From Thioclava atlantica (lineage in GTDB: Bacteria > Pseudomonadota > Alphaproteobacteria > Rhodobacterales > Rhodobacteraceae), in NCBI RefSeq assembly GCF_000737065.1, contig NZ_AQRC01000001.1, forward strand, positions 1-64,000: 64,000 nucleotides of DNA, written 5' to 3'. Shown piece by piece: positions 52,078 to 62,409 of this stretch. The notes under the pieces were generated by a model. That model did no database searches, was not told where the DNA came from, and saw only the letters and a list, made by a program, of their open reading frames with translations. Each line of letters starts with the position of its first letter. The first letter of the stretch is position 1. The translations under genes were made by a program, and so were the position numbers.

Positions 52078-53964
52078 ATGACGGTAGACTCAAAGGGTAT
52101 TTCCCGCCGTGGCCTGTTCCAGGGCACCGCCGGGGCAGCCGTTCTCGCCGGTGCCGGCGGCCTCGGGCTGGTCGGCACGGCGCAGCCGGCCCGCGCCGCC
52201 CGCGCGGCCAATGAGGTCGCTCCGGGGGAGCTGGATAGCTACTACGGCATCTGGTCGGGCGGCCAGTCGGGCGAGATCAGGCTGGTCGGCGTGCCGTCGA
52301 TGCGCGAGCTGATGCGCATTCCGGTGTTCAACCGCTGCTCGGCCACCGGCTGGGGCATCACCAACGAAAGCCTGAAGATCCTGACCGAGGGCCTCCTGCC
52401 CGAAACCAAGGAGTTCCTCGCTAAGCGCGGGCTTCAGACCTATCAGAATGGCGACCTGCACCACCCGCACATGTCCTTCACCGAGGGCACCTATGACGGG
52501 CGCTACATCTTCGCCAACGACAAGGCCAATACCCGTGTCGCGCGGATCCGCTGCGACATCATGAAGACCGACAAGATCATCGAAATCCCGAACACCTCGG
52601 ACATCCACGGTCTGCGGCCGCAGAAATACCCGCGCACCGGCTATGTCTTCGCGAACGGCGAGCACCGGATCCCGCTGCCCAACGATGGCTCGATCCTTGA
52701 CGACCCCAAGCAGTATCACGCCCTGTTCACCGCCATCGACGGCGACACCATGGAAGTGGCCTGGCAGGTGATCGTCGACGGAAACCTCGACAACTGTGAC
52801 GCCGACTACGAGGGCAAATACGCCTTCTCGACCTGCTACAACTCGGAAGAAGGGGTGAACCTTTCCGAGATGACGGCCAACGAGATGGACTGGGTGGTGG
52901 TCTTCAACATCGCCCGCATTGAGGAAGGCATCAAGAAGGGCGACTACAAGGAACACAAGGGCGTCAAGGTGCTCGATGGACGCCACGGCTCTCCCTACAC
53001 CGCCTACATCCCGGTGCCCAACAGCCCGCACGGCTGCAACATGGCGCCCGACAAGATCCACCTTTGCCTCAACGGCAAGCTGTCGCCGACGGTTACCGTG
53101 GTCGATGTGCGCAAGCTCGGCGCGGTGTTCGACGGGGCCGAACCGCGTTCCGCAGTCGTCGCCGAACCCGAGCTGGGCCTTGGGCCCCTGCACACGGCCT
53201 TCGATGGCAAGGGCAACGCCTTCACCACGCTGTTCCTCGACAGCCAGCTGGTGAAATGGAACATCGACAAGGCGGTGCGGGCGTTCAATGGCGAGAAGGT
53301 CGATCCGATCATCGAAAAGATCGACGTGATGTATCAGCCCGGCCACAACCACACCACGATGGGCGAGACCGCCGAGGCCGACGGCCAGTTCCTGATTTCG
53401 CTGAACAAGTTCTCGAAGGACCGTTTCCTCAATGCCGGCCCACTGAAGCCCGAGAACGACCAGCTCATCAACATCTCGGGCGGCAAGATGGAGCTGGTGC
53501 ATGACGGCCCGACCTTCGCCGAGCCGCATGACGCGATCATGGTGCGGGCCGACATTATCAACCCCGTCTCGATCTACGACCGGAACGACCCGATGTGGGA
53601 AGCGGCACGCAAGCAGGCCGAGGCCGACGGGGTCGACCTCGACTATGGCGAGGACGTGATCCGCGACGGCAACAAGGTGCGAGTCTACATGCACTCGGTG
53701 GCGCCGGCCTTCAGCCTCGAGAAGTTCGAGGTCAACCAGGGCGACGAGGTGACGGTCTACATCACCAACATGGACGATGTGGACGACCTGACCCACGGCT
53801 TCACCCTGGGTAACCACGGCATCGCCATGGAGATCGGCCCGCAGGCGACCGCCAGCGTGACCTTCACCGCGGACCGGCCCGGCGTGCACTGGTTCTACTG
53901 CCAGTGGTTCTGCCATGCGCTCCACATGGAGATGCGCGGCCGGATGCTGGTGAAACCAGCATAA
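52078..53964 (+). CDS. nosZ: Nitrous oxide reductase, clade I
   Basis: The 628-aa enzyme reduces N2O to N2 in the periplasm. The twin-arginine signal [19 protein letters not shown] marks clade I. The seven-bladed propeller carries the CuZ His ligands ([25 protein letters not shown] and others), and the C-terminal cupredoxin domain holds CuA in [16 protein letters not shown]. All visible ligand motifs are kept. GGAGAGAG ribosome site; 12 bp after nosR. Confidence 0.97.
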   Translation: MTVDSKGISRRGLFQGTAGAAVLAGAGGLGLVGTAQPARAARAANEVAPGELDSYYGIWSGGQSGEIRLVGVPSMRELMRIPVFNRCSATGWGITNESLKILTEGLLPETKEFLAKRGLQTYQNGDLHHPHMSFTEGTYDGRYIFANDKANTRVARIRCDIMKTDKIIEIPNTSDIHGLRPQKYPRTGYVFANGEHRIPLPNDGSILDDPKQYHALFTAIDGDTMEVAWQVIVDGNLDNCDADYEGKYAFSTCYNSEEGVNLSEMTANEMDWVVVFNIARIEEGIKKGDYKEHKGVKVLDGRHGSPYTAYIPVPNSPHGCNMAPDKIHLCLNGKLSPTVTVVDVRKLGAVFDGAEPRSAVVAEPELGLGPLHTAFDGKGNAFTTLFLDSQLVKWNIDKAVRAFNGEKVDPIIEKIDVMYQPGHNHTTMGETAEADGQFLISLNKFSKDRFLNAGPLKPENDQLINISGGKMELVHDGPTFAEPHDAIMVRADIINPVSIYDRNDPMWEAARKQAEADGVDLDYGEDVIRDGNKVRVYMHSVAPAFSLEKFEVNQGDEVTVYITNMDDVDDLTHGFTLGNHGIAMEIGPQATASVTFTADRPGVHWFYCQWFCHALHMEMRGRMLVKPA

Positions 53965-53975
53965 GGGGCGAGAAG

Positions 53976-55238
53976 ATGCGCTTCCGGCCGTTCCTTGCCT
54001 TGATCCTTTGCCTGACGCCGCTTGCCGCGGCGGCGGGCGAGGTGACGGTGCGGCCCGGACCGGAAGCGCTGATCCGGGCCATCGCAAAAGCCCGGCCCGG
54101 CGACGTGCTGATCCTGGAAACGGGACGCTATGCCGGGCCGATCACCATCGACAAACCCCTGACGCTCACGGGACAGGGGGCGGAGGTCGCGGGGCGCGGC
54201 ACCGGCACGGTGATTTCGGTCACCGCGCCCGACGTCACGCTTCGCGGCCTCACCGTGACCGGGGCGGGCAAGCGGCTCGACCATCTCGACAGTGGCGTCG
54301 CGCTGGCGCAGAGCGCCCGCCATGCGCTGGTCGAGAACAATCGGCTGATCGGCAACCTGATCGGTGTCGACGTTCAGGGCGCCCATGACGTTACGGTGCG
54401 CAACAACACCATCGAAGGCCGCGACGATCTGAGGGTGCCGGAGCGCGGCCCAGGCATCTACGTCTGGAATGCCCCCGGCCTGCTGGTCGAGGGCAACCGA
54501 ATATCCAAGGGGCGCGACGGGGTCTTCGTGACCACCTCGAACAAGGCCACCTACCGGCGCAACGTGATGACGAACCTACGCTATGCCTTCCACTCGATGT
54601 ATTCCAACCAGCTGGTGGTCGAGGACAATGTCAGCCGGGGCAACACCATGGGCTTCGCGCTGATGTATTCGCGCCGGCTGCGAGTGACCGAAAACCTGTC
54701 GGACGACGACAGCGCCCACGGCTTCTTCATGAACTTCGCCAATCACGCCGTGATCTCCCACAACGAGGTGCGCAATGGCGGCGAGAAATGCCTCTTCGTC
54801 TACAATTCCAATGTCAATCGCATCACCGCCAACCGCTTCGAGGGCTGCGGGATTGGCGTGCACTTCACCGCAGGGTCCGAACGCAACGTGATTTCCGGCA
54901 ATGCCTTCATCGGCAACCGGCTGCAGGTGAAATACGTAGGCACCCGCTGGCTTGAGTGGTCTGAGAACGGCACCGGCAACTACTGGTCCGATCATGTCGC
55001 CTTCGACATCGACGGTAACGGCCGCGCGGATAGCCCTTACCGACCCAATACCGCGATCGACCGGGTGGTTTGGTCGCAGCCAATGGCCAAACTGTTGATG
55101 GGCGCGCCTGCGGTGCAATTGATCCGCTGGTCGCAGCAGCGCTTTCCCGGCCTGCTCCCCGGCGGCGTGATCGACAGCGCTCCGCTGGTCTCGCCCAAGG
55201 GGGCGGGGCTACCTCCGAAACCAGGAGAAACGCAATGA
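53976..55238 (+). CDS. nosD: NosD, periplasmic copper-site assembly protein
   Basis: The 420-aa protein has a signal peptide (MRFRPFLALILCLTPLAAAA) and a right-handed parallel beta-helix built of repeats such as NNTIEGRDDL, GNRISKGRDG and HNEVRNGGEK. NosD works with the NosFY ABC complex in CuZ assembly. ATG 53,976 follows GGGGCGAGA. The stop overlaps nosF. Confidence 0.94.
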   Translation: MRFRPFLALILCLTPLAAAAGEVTVRPGPEALIRAIAKARPGDVLILETGRYAGPITIDKPLTLTGQGAEVAGRGTGTVISVTAPDVTLRGLTVTGAGKRLDHLDSGVALAQSARHALVENNRLIGNLIGVDVQGAHDVTVRNNTIEGRDDLRVPERGPGIYVWNAPGLLVEGNRISKGRDGVFVTTSNKATYRRNVMTNLRYAFHSMYSNQLVVEDNVSRGNTMGFALMYSRRLRVTENLSDDDSAHGFFMNFANHAVISHNEVRNGGEKCLFVYNSNVNRITANRFEGCGIGVHFTAGSERNVISGNAFIGNRLQVKYVGTRWLEWSENGTGNYWSDHVAFDIDGNGRADSPYRPNTAIDRVVWSQPMAKLLMGAPAVQLIRWSQQRFPGLLPGGVIDSAPLVSPKGAGLPPKPGETQ

Positions 55239-56149
55239 GCGATCAACCGATCCTAACCGTCACGGAGTTGGGCGTCCGCTATGGTCGGCTTCAGGCACTC
55301 GACGGCGTGAACTTGAGCGTCGCGCCGGGCGAACGTTTGGCGCTGCTTGGCCACAACGGTGCGGGCAAGTCGACCCTGTTCAAGACGATCCTCGCTTTCC
55401 TTCCCCCCGCTACGGGGCAAGTAACGGTGGCCGGCCATCCGCCGGGAACCGATGCCGCGCGAACCGCGGTCAACTATCTGCCCGAGACAGTGGCCTTCCC
55501 GGGCACCGTAACCGGGGCCGAGGTGCTCCGCTATTTCTCGGGCCTGCGGCGGGCTCCCTTTTCCGCGATCTCGGGACTGCTTGACCGCGTCGGGCTGGCC
55601 GAGGCTGCGCAGCGTCCGGTCGGCGGCTATTCCAAAGGTATGCGTCAGCGCCTTGGCCTGGCGCAGGCGCTGATCGGGACGCCGCGGCTTCTGCTGCTGG
55701 ACGAACCGACCAGCGGACTCGATCCCATCTCGCGCCGCGATTTCTACGCGGTGATTGCCGAGGCGGCGGGTCGAGGCTGCTCGGTGCTTCTGTCCTCGCA
55801 CGGGCTGGAAGAGATCGAACACCGCACCGAGCGCATCGCGATCCTCTCGCGCGGGCGCCTGGTGGCGGATGGCACGCTGGATGACCTCGCCCGCCGCGCC
55901 GCCCTGCCCACCACGATCCGGGTGACCGCCCATGCCGGACAGGCGAGCCGGCTGCAGGCGCAGATCGGGGGCACCCGGTTCAACGGATGCCGGCTCGACC
56001 TGAGCTGCCAGGCCGAGCAGGCGCTGCCACTGGTCGCCCGACTGGCCGGACTGCCCGAGATGGTCCGAGATGTCGACCTGCACCGTCCGGGCCTGTCCGA
56101 TCTCTATCGCCACTACTCTGACCTCACTGCAGGGGAGATCCGGCCATGA
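55235..56149 (+). CDS. nosF: NosF, ABC ATPase for CuZ assembly
   Basis: The 304-aa ATPase shows Walker A GHNGAGKST, signature YSKGMRQRLGLA, Walker B LLLLDEPTSGLD and H-loop SSHGLEEIEH. It energises NosY/NosD in copper-sulfide cluster assembly. ATG 55,235 overlaps the nosD stop; its stop overlaps nosY. Confidence 0.94.
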   Translation: MSDQPILTVTELGVRYGRLQALDGVNLSVAPGERLALLGHNGAGKSTLFKTILAFLPPATGQVTVAGHPPGTDAARTAVNYLPETVAFPGTVTGAEVLRYFSGLRRAPFSAISGLLDRVGLAEAAQRPVGGYSKGMRQRLGLAQALIGTPRLLLLDEPTSGLDPISRRDFYAVIAEAAGRGCSVLLSSHGLEEIEHRTERIAILSRGRLVADGTLDDLARRAALPTTIRVTAHAGQASRLQAQIGGTRFNGCRLDLSCQAEQALPLVARLAGLPEMVRDVDLHRPGLSDLYRHYSDLTAGEIRP

Positions 56150-56973
56150 TCCTTCGTTTCGCCACCATCGCCGCCCAGGAATTCCGTCTTGCCCGGCGCA
56201 ACCTCTGGGTCGCGCTCGCCACCGCGGCGCTTGCCGCTTTCGCCCTGGCACTCGGGTTCCTCGGCGCCGGACAGGGTCCAGCGCTGAAAGCCGACGTGCT
56301 CAGCCTGACGGCCGCCAGCCTCTCGACCCTCTCGGTCTACCTGATCCCGCTGATTGCGCTCTTGATGTCCTACGACGCGCTGTCCGGTGAAGTCGAGCGC
56401 GGCACGCTTGCGCTCACCTTCGCGACCCCGGCGCGGCGGTGGGAACTGTTCGTGGCAAAGTTCGTCGCACAGACCGCGGCGGTGGGTGCAGCCATCACGA
56501 TCGGGTTCGCCATTGCCGGCGGTGCGATCGGCGCAGTCTACGGTCTAAGCGCCGAGGGACTCGCCGCATGGGCGCGGCTGGTCGGCTCGGGTTTCGCCCT
56601 CGGTGCCGTCTTCGTGGCCATCGGCCTCGCGCTCTCGGCGGCGGCCGGGCGCACGGCCAATGCTGCAGCCTTCGCCATCGCCTGCTGGCTGCTCCTCGTC
56701 GTGCTTTACGACCTCGCGCTGCTGGGCGGGGTCATCGCCGCGGGCGAGGGCGTCTTTACCAGCCACATCTTCCCCTGGATGGTGCTGGCCAATCCGGCCG
56801 ACGCCTTCCGCATCTACAACCTCGCGGCCTTCGACGCCGCGCCGGTCTCGGGCATCGACGGCCTCGCCCGGACCCTGCCCTTCCCGCCTCAGCTTGCGCT
56901 CGCGGTGCTCGGCTTCTGGCTGGCGGCGCCGGTGCTGCTGGGTATTCGTCTTACAGGAAAGATCGTGCCATGA
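56146..56973 (+). CDS. nosY: NosY, ABC permease for CuZ assembly
   Basis: The 275-aa protein has six helices (for example ALATAALAAFALALGFLGAG and TLSVYLIPLIALLMSYDALS, the latter followed by GEVERGTLALTFATP, the typical ABC-2 motif). It is the membrane partner of NosF. The 4-bp overlaps on both sides indicate coupled translation. Confidence 0.93.
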   Translation: MILRFATIAAQEFRLARRNLWVALATAALAAFALALGFLGAGQGPALKADVLSLTAASLSTLSVYLIPLIALLMSYDALSGEVERGTLALTFATPARRWELFVAKFVAQTAAVGAAITIGFAIAGGAIGAVYGLSAEGLAAWARLVGSGFALGAVFVAIGLALSAAAGRTANAAAFAIACWLLLVVLYDLALLGGVIAAGEGVFTSHIFPWMVLANPADAFRIYNLAAFDAAPVSGIDGLARTLPFPPQLALAVLGFWLAAPVLLGIRLTGKIVP

Positions 56974-57518
56974 TCCGTCTTCTTCTCATTGCCCTGCTCG
57001 CCTGCGGACTTGCCGCCTGCAAGGAGGATCAGACTGCGGCCAAGCCCGCGCCCGCCGCCCTGACGGACGAGGCCCTGGGCCATTATTGTCAGATGATAGT
57101 CGCCGACCATCCCGGCCCCAAGGCGCAGATCCATCTGCGCGGCTACGACTATCCGATCTGGTTTGGCCAGGTCAGCGACGCCATCGCCTATCTGCATGAC
57201 CCCGAGCGCGACGGCGAGGTCACCGCGTTCTACGTCACCGACATGGCGCGCGCCGAAAGCTGGGCGGTGCCGGGCGACAAGGCCTGGACCGACGCCGACG
57301 GCGCCGTCTTCGTGATCGACAGCCAGCGCAAGGGCGGCATGGGCATGCCCGAGGCGGTGCCATTCGCCAGTCGCGATGGCGCCGAGGCCTTCGTCGCCGA
57401 GGCCGGTGGCCGGATCGTGGCGTTGAAAGACGTGCCTGAAAGCTATGTGCACCCCGACATGGGCTCGGAGACAGACTCGGACATGGAGGGCATGTCCGCG
57501 AAAGAAGGGATGCACTGA
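56970..57518 (+). CDS. nosL: NosL, copper-chaperone lipoprotein
   Basis: The 182-aa lipoprotein has the lipobox LACGLAAC with the modified Cys at about residue 17, then the NosL domain (CQMIVADHPGPKAQIHLRGY, AESWAVPGDKAWTDADGAVF, GGMGMPEAVPFASRDGAEAF). NosL delivers Cu(I) to apo-NosZ. The C-terminal tail is Met/Asp/Glu-rich (DSDMEGMSAKEGMH), perhaps an extra copper-binding segment. It shares one base with nosX. Confidence 0.93.
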   Translation: MIRLLLIALLACGLAACKEDQTAAKPAPAALTDEALGHYCQMIVADHPGPKAQIHLRGYDYPIWFGQVSDAIAYLHDPERDGEVTAFYVTDMARAESWAVPGDKAWTDADGAVFVIDSQRKGGMGMPEAVPFASRDGAEAFVAEAGGRIVALKDVPESYVHPDMGSETDSDMEGMSAKEGMH

Positions 57519-58429
57519 TGGCCAGGATCACTCGCCGCCGCGCCCTGCTGATCGCTGCCGCCGCCTGCGCTCTGCCAACGCTCGGCCGTGCCACGCCGCT
57601 GGCCCACTGGCAGGGGCATGCCCTCGGTGCCCATGCCGAGATCAAGCTCGCTGGGATAGCGTCAGCGGAGGCGGCTCCGCTTTTCGCCCAGATCGAAGCC
57701 GAACTCGACCGGCTGGAAGCGCAATTCAGCCTCTATCGGGCCAACAGCGCCCTTGCCCGGCTAAACCGGGACGGGCGTCTGGACGCTCCGTCCCCGGAGA
57801 TGCTCGAACTGCTGTCGCTGGCCCGAAGTGTCCATCACCGCACCGGTGGTCTGTTCGACCCGACGATTCAGCCGCTGTTCGCCCTCCATGCCCGGCGTTT
57901 CGCCACAGGCACTATTGCCGATGCCGGAGAGATCGCGGCGGCGCGTGCACTGGTCGGATTTGACCGTGTGGAAATCTTGCCGGCCCGGATAGCATTTTCG
58001 CACGCGGGCATGGCCCTGACCCTCAACGGGATCGCCCAGGGGTTCATCACGGACCGTATCGTCGAATTGCTGCGTCGAGAGGGATTGCGCGATTTGCTGG
58101 TGGATATCGGCGAGATCCGGGCGCTGGGTGCACGGCCGGGCGGGGACGGCTGGCATGTCGGCCTGAGCGATGGCAGCAGGCTGAACCTGCGCAATCGCGC
58201 AATCGCGTCGTCGAGCTTGGTCGGAACATTGGTGAACCCGGCGGCGGGCATTGGTCATATCTTCAACCCTGCAAGAGACACTCCAGCTATTTGGAGGTCA
58301 CCGCCAACCGCTAACGTCGTTCACCAGAGAGCTGCTGTGGCTGACGCATTTTCAACGGCCGCGGTGCTTGCCGGGCCGAAGACCATACAAGCTTGGGAGG
58401 AGGATGGAATGAAGGTTATTTGGAGTTGA
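57518..58429 (+). CDS. nosX: NosX/ApbE, FAD:protein FMN transferase
   Basis: The 303-aa protein has a Tat-like signal (MARITRRRALLIAAAACALP) and the ApbE fold: SLYRANSALARLNRDGRL, LALARSVHHRTGGLFDP-type region (seen as LSLARSVHHRTGGLFDPTIQ) and ALTLNGIAQGFITDRIVELL, with the C-terminal AVADAFSTAAVL. NosX covalently attaches FMN to NosR. The stretch from 58,190 to 58,320 departs somewhat from the usual SGDY-type segment, so the C-terminal part may be diverging. Confidence 0.92.
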   Translation: MARITRRRALLIAAAACALPTLGRATPLAHWQGHALGAHAEIKLAGIASAEAAPLFAQIEAELDRLEAQFSLYRANSALARLNRDGRLDAPSPEMLELLSLARSVHHRTGGLFDPTIQPLFALHARRFATGTIADAGEIAAARALVGFDRVEILPARIAFSHAGMALTLNGIAQGFITDRIVELLRREGLRDLLVDIGEIRALGARPGGDGWHVGLSDGSRLNLRNRAIASSSLVGTLVNPAAGIGHIFNPARDTPAIWRSPPTANVVHQRAAVADAFSTAAVLAGPKTIQAWEEDGMKVIWS

Positions 58430-59379
58430 TCTCAGGTAGCTGCCTGCAAGTTTGCACGCGTGCTCTGGGCCATGCTCGTGCGAGACGAGGACTGCCGAGA
58501 TCCTGTTGGCGCGGTCTGCTGACCGCGGCGGTGCGGAGCGTCGGCGATGTGAGCAGTGCGATGACACGTATGGGTAAATGATCGAACAGATCCGGGTCGG
58601 GAAAATCAGTGGTGTCCAACGAGCTGCGAGCTCGCAATTTTGATCTGGTTTCCGATCCGTGCATCACCATACCGACCCGCGGCATTGCTTGGCCGCACCT
58701 GAGAAACCTGAAACATGACCGCACTAGATAACGCGCTCAAAAGGTTAGAGAAAATTCTTGCATCGAAGCGGGATTCCAAACACGGACGCCGATTGGGGGG
58801 AATTGCGTGCCAATTGACAATTCACAGCACGGATTAGCCAACGTGCGTTCTATGCTCGAGCTTGTCGCTGCCCGAACCGTCACCGCCAGGTCAAAGGTTG
58901 GCAAGATCAAATTTCGCTTGGGAGCAGTTGAGCTCAGGCTGATGTCTGTTTCAGAATGTCCAGTGCGAGAAGCACACCAAGAATGCTGCACGCCACACCG
59001 CCATAGGGAGCGTTACCAGAGATCGAGGTCGGGGTGAAAAGCAACAACGTCACTGAGAGCGCCGCCTTCATGATCAGTCCAGTGAAATTCAGCAGCGTAG
59101 CGAGGGTAGCGTTTCCACAATACGAGCGAGGCCTATTGGGTGGAGGGTGTTTGCAAGAAAATTCGTTGCGTGTAGTGAGCATTTGGCAACCCCTCAGGAT
59201 TATCAAACATAAGTTGGGAATTAAGGTTTTTGTTGATAGTGTGGAAATGGGGCGAGAGCATGGCGTCATTGCGGCCTTTGCGCGGGGGGGATGCCTGAAT
59301 TTGAGCATATTTCCGGGGGCTGAGGCTCCTTCGGGCCGTGTTCGCCCTCGGCAGCCACACGGATCGCAGCGCCTCGTCT
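58430..59379. other. 950-bp gene-poor gap between nosX and integrase
   Basis: No convincing gene. On the minus strand, 59,090-58,934 could encode a hydrophobic two-helix peptide (MKAALSVTLLLFTPTSISGN, then GGVACSILGVLLALDIL), possibly the end of a small membrane protein. The rest has lower GC than the flanks and no repeat I could pair. No clear nos terminator was seen. Confidence 0.4.
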
Positions 59380-60771
59380 CTAGCGTCCCAATGCCTTCTC
59401 CTCCTCCTCCAAGTCTTTGATCTGGTCAGGGGTTAAAAGTTCGTAGAAATTGAGTGCCTTCGCAACATGCTCAAGGGCGGATTTCTGCGGGTCTTCCACA
59501 TGCAGCATGATCGTCTTTGCCACCGCTCCGTAGTGACTGATCGACTGAGATGCGCCTGTTTTCGTCAAAGCGTTCGTGTGAGCGAGAATGGTATCCACAA
59601 TGAGGGGCGGAGCACCGCATTCGAGCATGATCTGGCTCGCGGTTCGGCGCAGATCGTGCCGATGCCAATTTGCGGTTCCGCTCTCGCGCATGATCGCACT
59701 ATTAGCGCGACTAAAATTGCCCAGCGGTCCACCTTCCAAATTCGGGAAAACATACCCGTCGGGGTCTCGCTCATTATGGCCTGGCAGCGAGCTGAGGATT
59801 TTGATTGCCTCGTTGGACAAAGGTAAAACTTGGCTCCGAGCCTCGCCCTTCGCTTTGACCTTCGGTTTGAACCATGTGCCGGAGCTGAAATTTACGTCGC
59901 GCCAATGCATGTCGATAACTTCGTGCAGGCGTGCTGCGGTCAACAAAATGAAGCGCATCGCGATTGGGCGAAGGTCATCATGTGAGACATCGATCAATTT
60001 CAGTTCTTTCGGCGCGGGATATCGCAGATAAGGCAGAATTCTCGCGAGTTCGGACCCCTTGAGCACTCGCTCGCGCTTCCCAGTGATTGTGGGGTCGTCC
60101 TCGGAGAAATCATGCGTGTCGCGGATGTCCGGGGTTCCAACGCACGGGGAGCGGCCAGCGCCGATTTTCTTGAACGTGTTGCGCCCGGCGGCCCAATCCA
60201 GCGGTCTCGCGAGGTAACTCCGCGCGCGCGAGGTTTGCCCATGTGCGGTCGTCTTGCCGCGATCCCGGCGGGGCTTGTAGGTCCTCATTGCATGAGCGAG
60301 ATCGACTTCGGTGATCTCCGATACAGGGCGGTCGAGAAGCTTCTCGAACACGGCTTCGATACGCAGCCGTGCTTCGCACCGACCGCGAGGTGGTCTTCGC
60401 CAGATCTTCTGTCCCCCGGCCTTTATTGCCTCATACTCGTCGAGCACATCCCGAAGCGTGACCTTTTCGCGCGCAGCGTCCTCGCGCAGCCGACGTTTCT
60501 CTCCGTTCGGATCCTTGCCTTGCTTCAGTTCCATCCGAATTCGAGCGGCATCGTTGCGTGCGCCTTTCAGGCTCCATGACGGGTAGTCCCCGATTGTCAC
60601 GGTTCTTAGCTTCCCGTCGCGCGCGCGACCGCGATAGGCGAAAGTGATGCGTCCGCTCGCACTGACTCTCAGGCGCAGCCCAATTTGTTTCGTGTCGGAA
60701 TATTCTTCTCGGGCCCTTTGGGGCTTGAGGTTGCGAATGAAGCAGTCGGTCAGCGCGACTTTTCTTGACAT
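59380..60771 (-). CDS. Tyrosine recombinase, P4-type island integrase
   Basis: The 463-aa protein has the N-terminal DUF4102-type domain of island integrases (KQIGLRLRVSASGRITFAYR), a SAM-like core-binding domain, and the catalytic domain with Arg in LLTAARLHEV, WHRHDLRRTA (His and Arg) and Tyr in SISHYGAVAK. It should recombine at the adjacent tRNA-Phe end. ATG 60,771 (MSRKVALTD) is chosen as the usual family start. It lies 200 bp from the attachment site and reads away from it. Confidence 0.93.
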   Translation of the reverse strand: MSRKVALTDCFIRNLKPQRAREEYSDTKQIGLRLRVSASGRITFAYRGRARDGKLRTVTIGDYPSWSLKGARNDAARIRMELKQGKDPNGEKRRLREDAAREKVTLRDVLDEYEAIKAGGQKIWRRPPRGRCEARLRIEAVFEKLLDRPVSEITEVDLAHAMRTYKPRRDRGKTTAHGQTSRARSYLARPLDWAAGRNTFKKIGAGRSPCVGTPDIRDTHDFSEDDPTITGKRERVLKGSELARILPYLRYPAPKELKLIDVSHDDLRPIAMRFILLTAARLHEVIDMHWRDVNFSSGTWFKPKVKAKGEARSQVLPLSNEAIKILSSLPGHNERDPDGYVFPNLEGGPLGNFSRANSAIMRESGTANWHRHDLRRTASQIMLECGAPPLIVDTILAHTNALTKTGASQSISHYGAVAKTIMLHVEDPQKSALEHVAKALNFYELLTPDQIKDLEEEEKALGR

Positions 60772-60972
60772 CAGTGTGTGCTCCAACCGATGGGGTTACA
60801 CAGGGGATACAATAGTCGCGCTGTGCCTTGAGTGGGTTTATACCTCGGCGAGTCGCTTCTGAATAGAAAAAAATTTCGTAAGTATCTGTTTTGGCGTGAT
60901 AAAAAATATGAAGCCATGGCGTATCACGACGTCCTGTGCAGCGTAGTGACTCGCGTAAAGGTTGTGCAGTTG

Positions 60973-61020
60973 GGATTGAAAATCCGCGTGTCGGTGGTTC
61001 GAATCCGCCTCCGGGCACCA
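60973..61020 (+). repeat. tRNA-Phe 3' fragment: island attachment site
   Basis: These 48 bases equal the 3' part of tRNA-Phe: anticodon loop TTGAAAA (GAA anticodon), T arm GGTGG-TTCGAAT-CCGCC, acceptor strand TCCGGGC, discriminator A and encoded CCA. The 5' half, including D arm and the 5' acceptor strand, is missing, and the anticodon stem no longer pairs at its base, so it is not a functional tRNA. It is the duplicated target (att) left by integration into the 3' end of a tRNA-Phe gene; the intact tRNA should be left of the window. Confidence 0.85.
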
Positions 61021-61815
61021 CTCATCCCGCCCAATAAATTGATATCTGTCAGAGCCCGTGTTTTCGCGACGGGTCCAAGCGATCCGGCTTGCAGTTTGGT
61101 TCGCCGCGCCCGCAGGAGCGAGCATCTCCGAGAGCTGGGTTGGATTGCGCAGGACGAAGCGCCGAGCCGCCAGTGCGAACTTGTCGACAAATCGGATGGC
61201 GCGCCCGAGGTTCTCGTCCGACGGGCGCTCATTTTCCGGCGAATGTCCCGCCGAACCCGCGCCCGAAATTGCGTCTGATGTGGAGGTCGGATCGGGCGAC
61301 CGGAAAATCGATTTCCAGTCATCCCCAACGGCAACGACCTTGGCGTCGGCCAGGGCGATCGCAACGCGTTGCTGCTCCCGCCTGACATCCGGGCCGTGAA
61401 GTGACCGAGCGGCCCTTCCGGCCCCGAGGGCCGCAGCGCCTCGCGCGCATCCATCTTCTACCAGAGGGGCCGAGCAGCAGCATAACCCGCCGCGCGGGAT
61501 TTTCAGCGTCACCTCGCGCCGGGAGTGGGCGTACCGTGCTCGAGCCGGAAATTCCCGTCAGGGTGTTGGATTTTCGCGGATCACGAGGGCGCCAGGGTTT
61601 CTTGAAGTCAAGGCGAGTTACCTAACGTAAAACAACCTCGAGTTGTCTCACAAGATGTTGCAATCGCACGAAAAAAACTTTTGTTGACAAAATGACGCAC
61701 CTTTTACTAAGCGTTAATAGTCTGAAGACGCACAGTGCCGGTCATCACTGTGGATATGCCGTAAATCCGGTCCAGGCGTTTTGGCCATTTGGTTCAGTCC
61801 GTGTGCTGATTTCAA
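61021..61815. other. Non-coding stretch with promoter for host genes
   Basis: No protein-like ORF was found in 795 bp. TTGACA (61,684-61,689) with a TACTAA-like -10 (61,705-61,710; spacer 15 bp, short) may be the promoter for the following operon. It is the first sequence outside the proposed island and is AT-richer near 61,640-61,740. Confidence 0.4.
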
Positions 61816-62409
61816 ATGGGTGACGCATGGTTTCTCCATTTCGATCAAGGCTGTTTTTTTTTATTTGGACCGTCCCGTCTTGCGGCGGTTTTCGCGTGGC
61901 GTCCGAACCTCTTTTCCATTCTCGGTTCAACGCTGTGGCTCGCCCTGTCTTTCAGTGGAGCCGCGGCAATCGCCGAAGCCTCGCCGCAAAGCCGGACGTT
62001 TCGCGACTGGAAGGTGAGTTGCCGGGAGGCGTCCCAGCCTTGCATTGCCGCGACCACGACACTCGCGGCAGACCGGACCTGGCTCGCGACCCTGCGGATG
62101 CAGCCCGAAAGCGCTGGCGGCGCGCGGTTGCAGGTCCTCTTGCCGCAGCAGATCCATATCGGCTCGGGCGCTTTCGCGAAGCTCTCGGGCGGTGCCGAGC
62201 AACGGCTGCGACTGATCCGCTGCGTGCCCGGCGCCTGCGAGGCGCGCCTCGATCTTCCGGGCCCCGCGCTTGAGGCGTGGAAGGCTGCCCGCACCGCGCA
62301 ACTGACCTATCGACCTGCTCCCAACGCGCCACCGATCCGCTTCGACGTGTCGTTGATGGGGCTGACCAAAGCCTTGGCGCAGGCCCGGGGCGAGGAGGCG
62401 CAAGAGTGA
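61816..62409 (+). CDS. Invasion-associated locus B (IalB)-like exported protein
   Basis: The 197-aa protein has a hydrophobic signal region (SILGSTLWLALSFSGAAAIA, residues about 33-52) and an IalB-type domain starting FRDWKVSCREASQPCIAATT, with a second Cys pair in RCVPGAC; two disulfides are likely. The long N-terminus before the signal suggests that the true start may be internal. The stop overlaps the TpsB-type gene, implying a secretion-linked role. Confidence 0.8.
   Translation: MGDAWFLHFDQGCFFLFGPSRLAAVFAWRPNLFSILGSTLWLALSFSGAAAIAEASPQSRTFRDWKVSCREASQPCIAATTTLAADRTWLATLRMQPESAGGARLQVLLPQQIHIGSGAFAKLSGGAEQRLRLIRCVPGACEARLDLPGPALEAWKAARTAQLTYRPAPNAPPIRFDVSLMGLTKALAQARGEEAQE

Noticed and set aside
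58934-59308. Minus-strand 124-aa ORF in the nosX-integrase gap
   Set aside because: Only the last ~45 residues look protein-like (two hydrophobic stretches); the N-terminal part has random composition and no ribosome site.
60950-61020. Functional tRNA-Phe gene
   Set aside because: Only the 3' 48 bases match; no D arm, no 5' acceptor strand, and two anticodon-stem pairs are broken.
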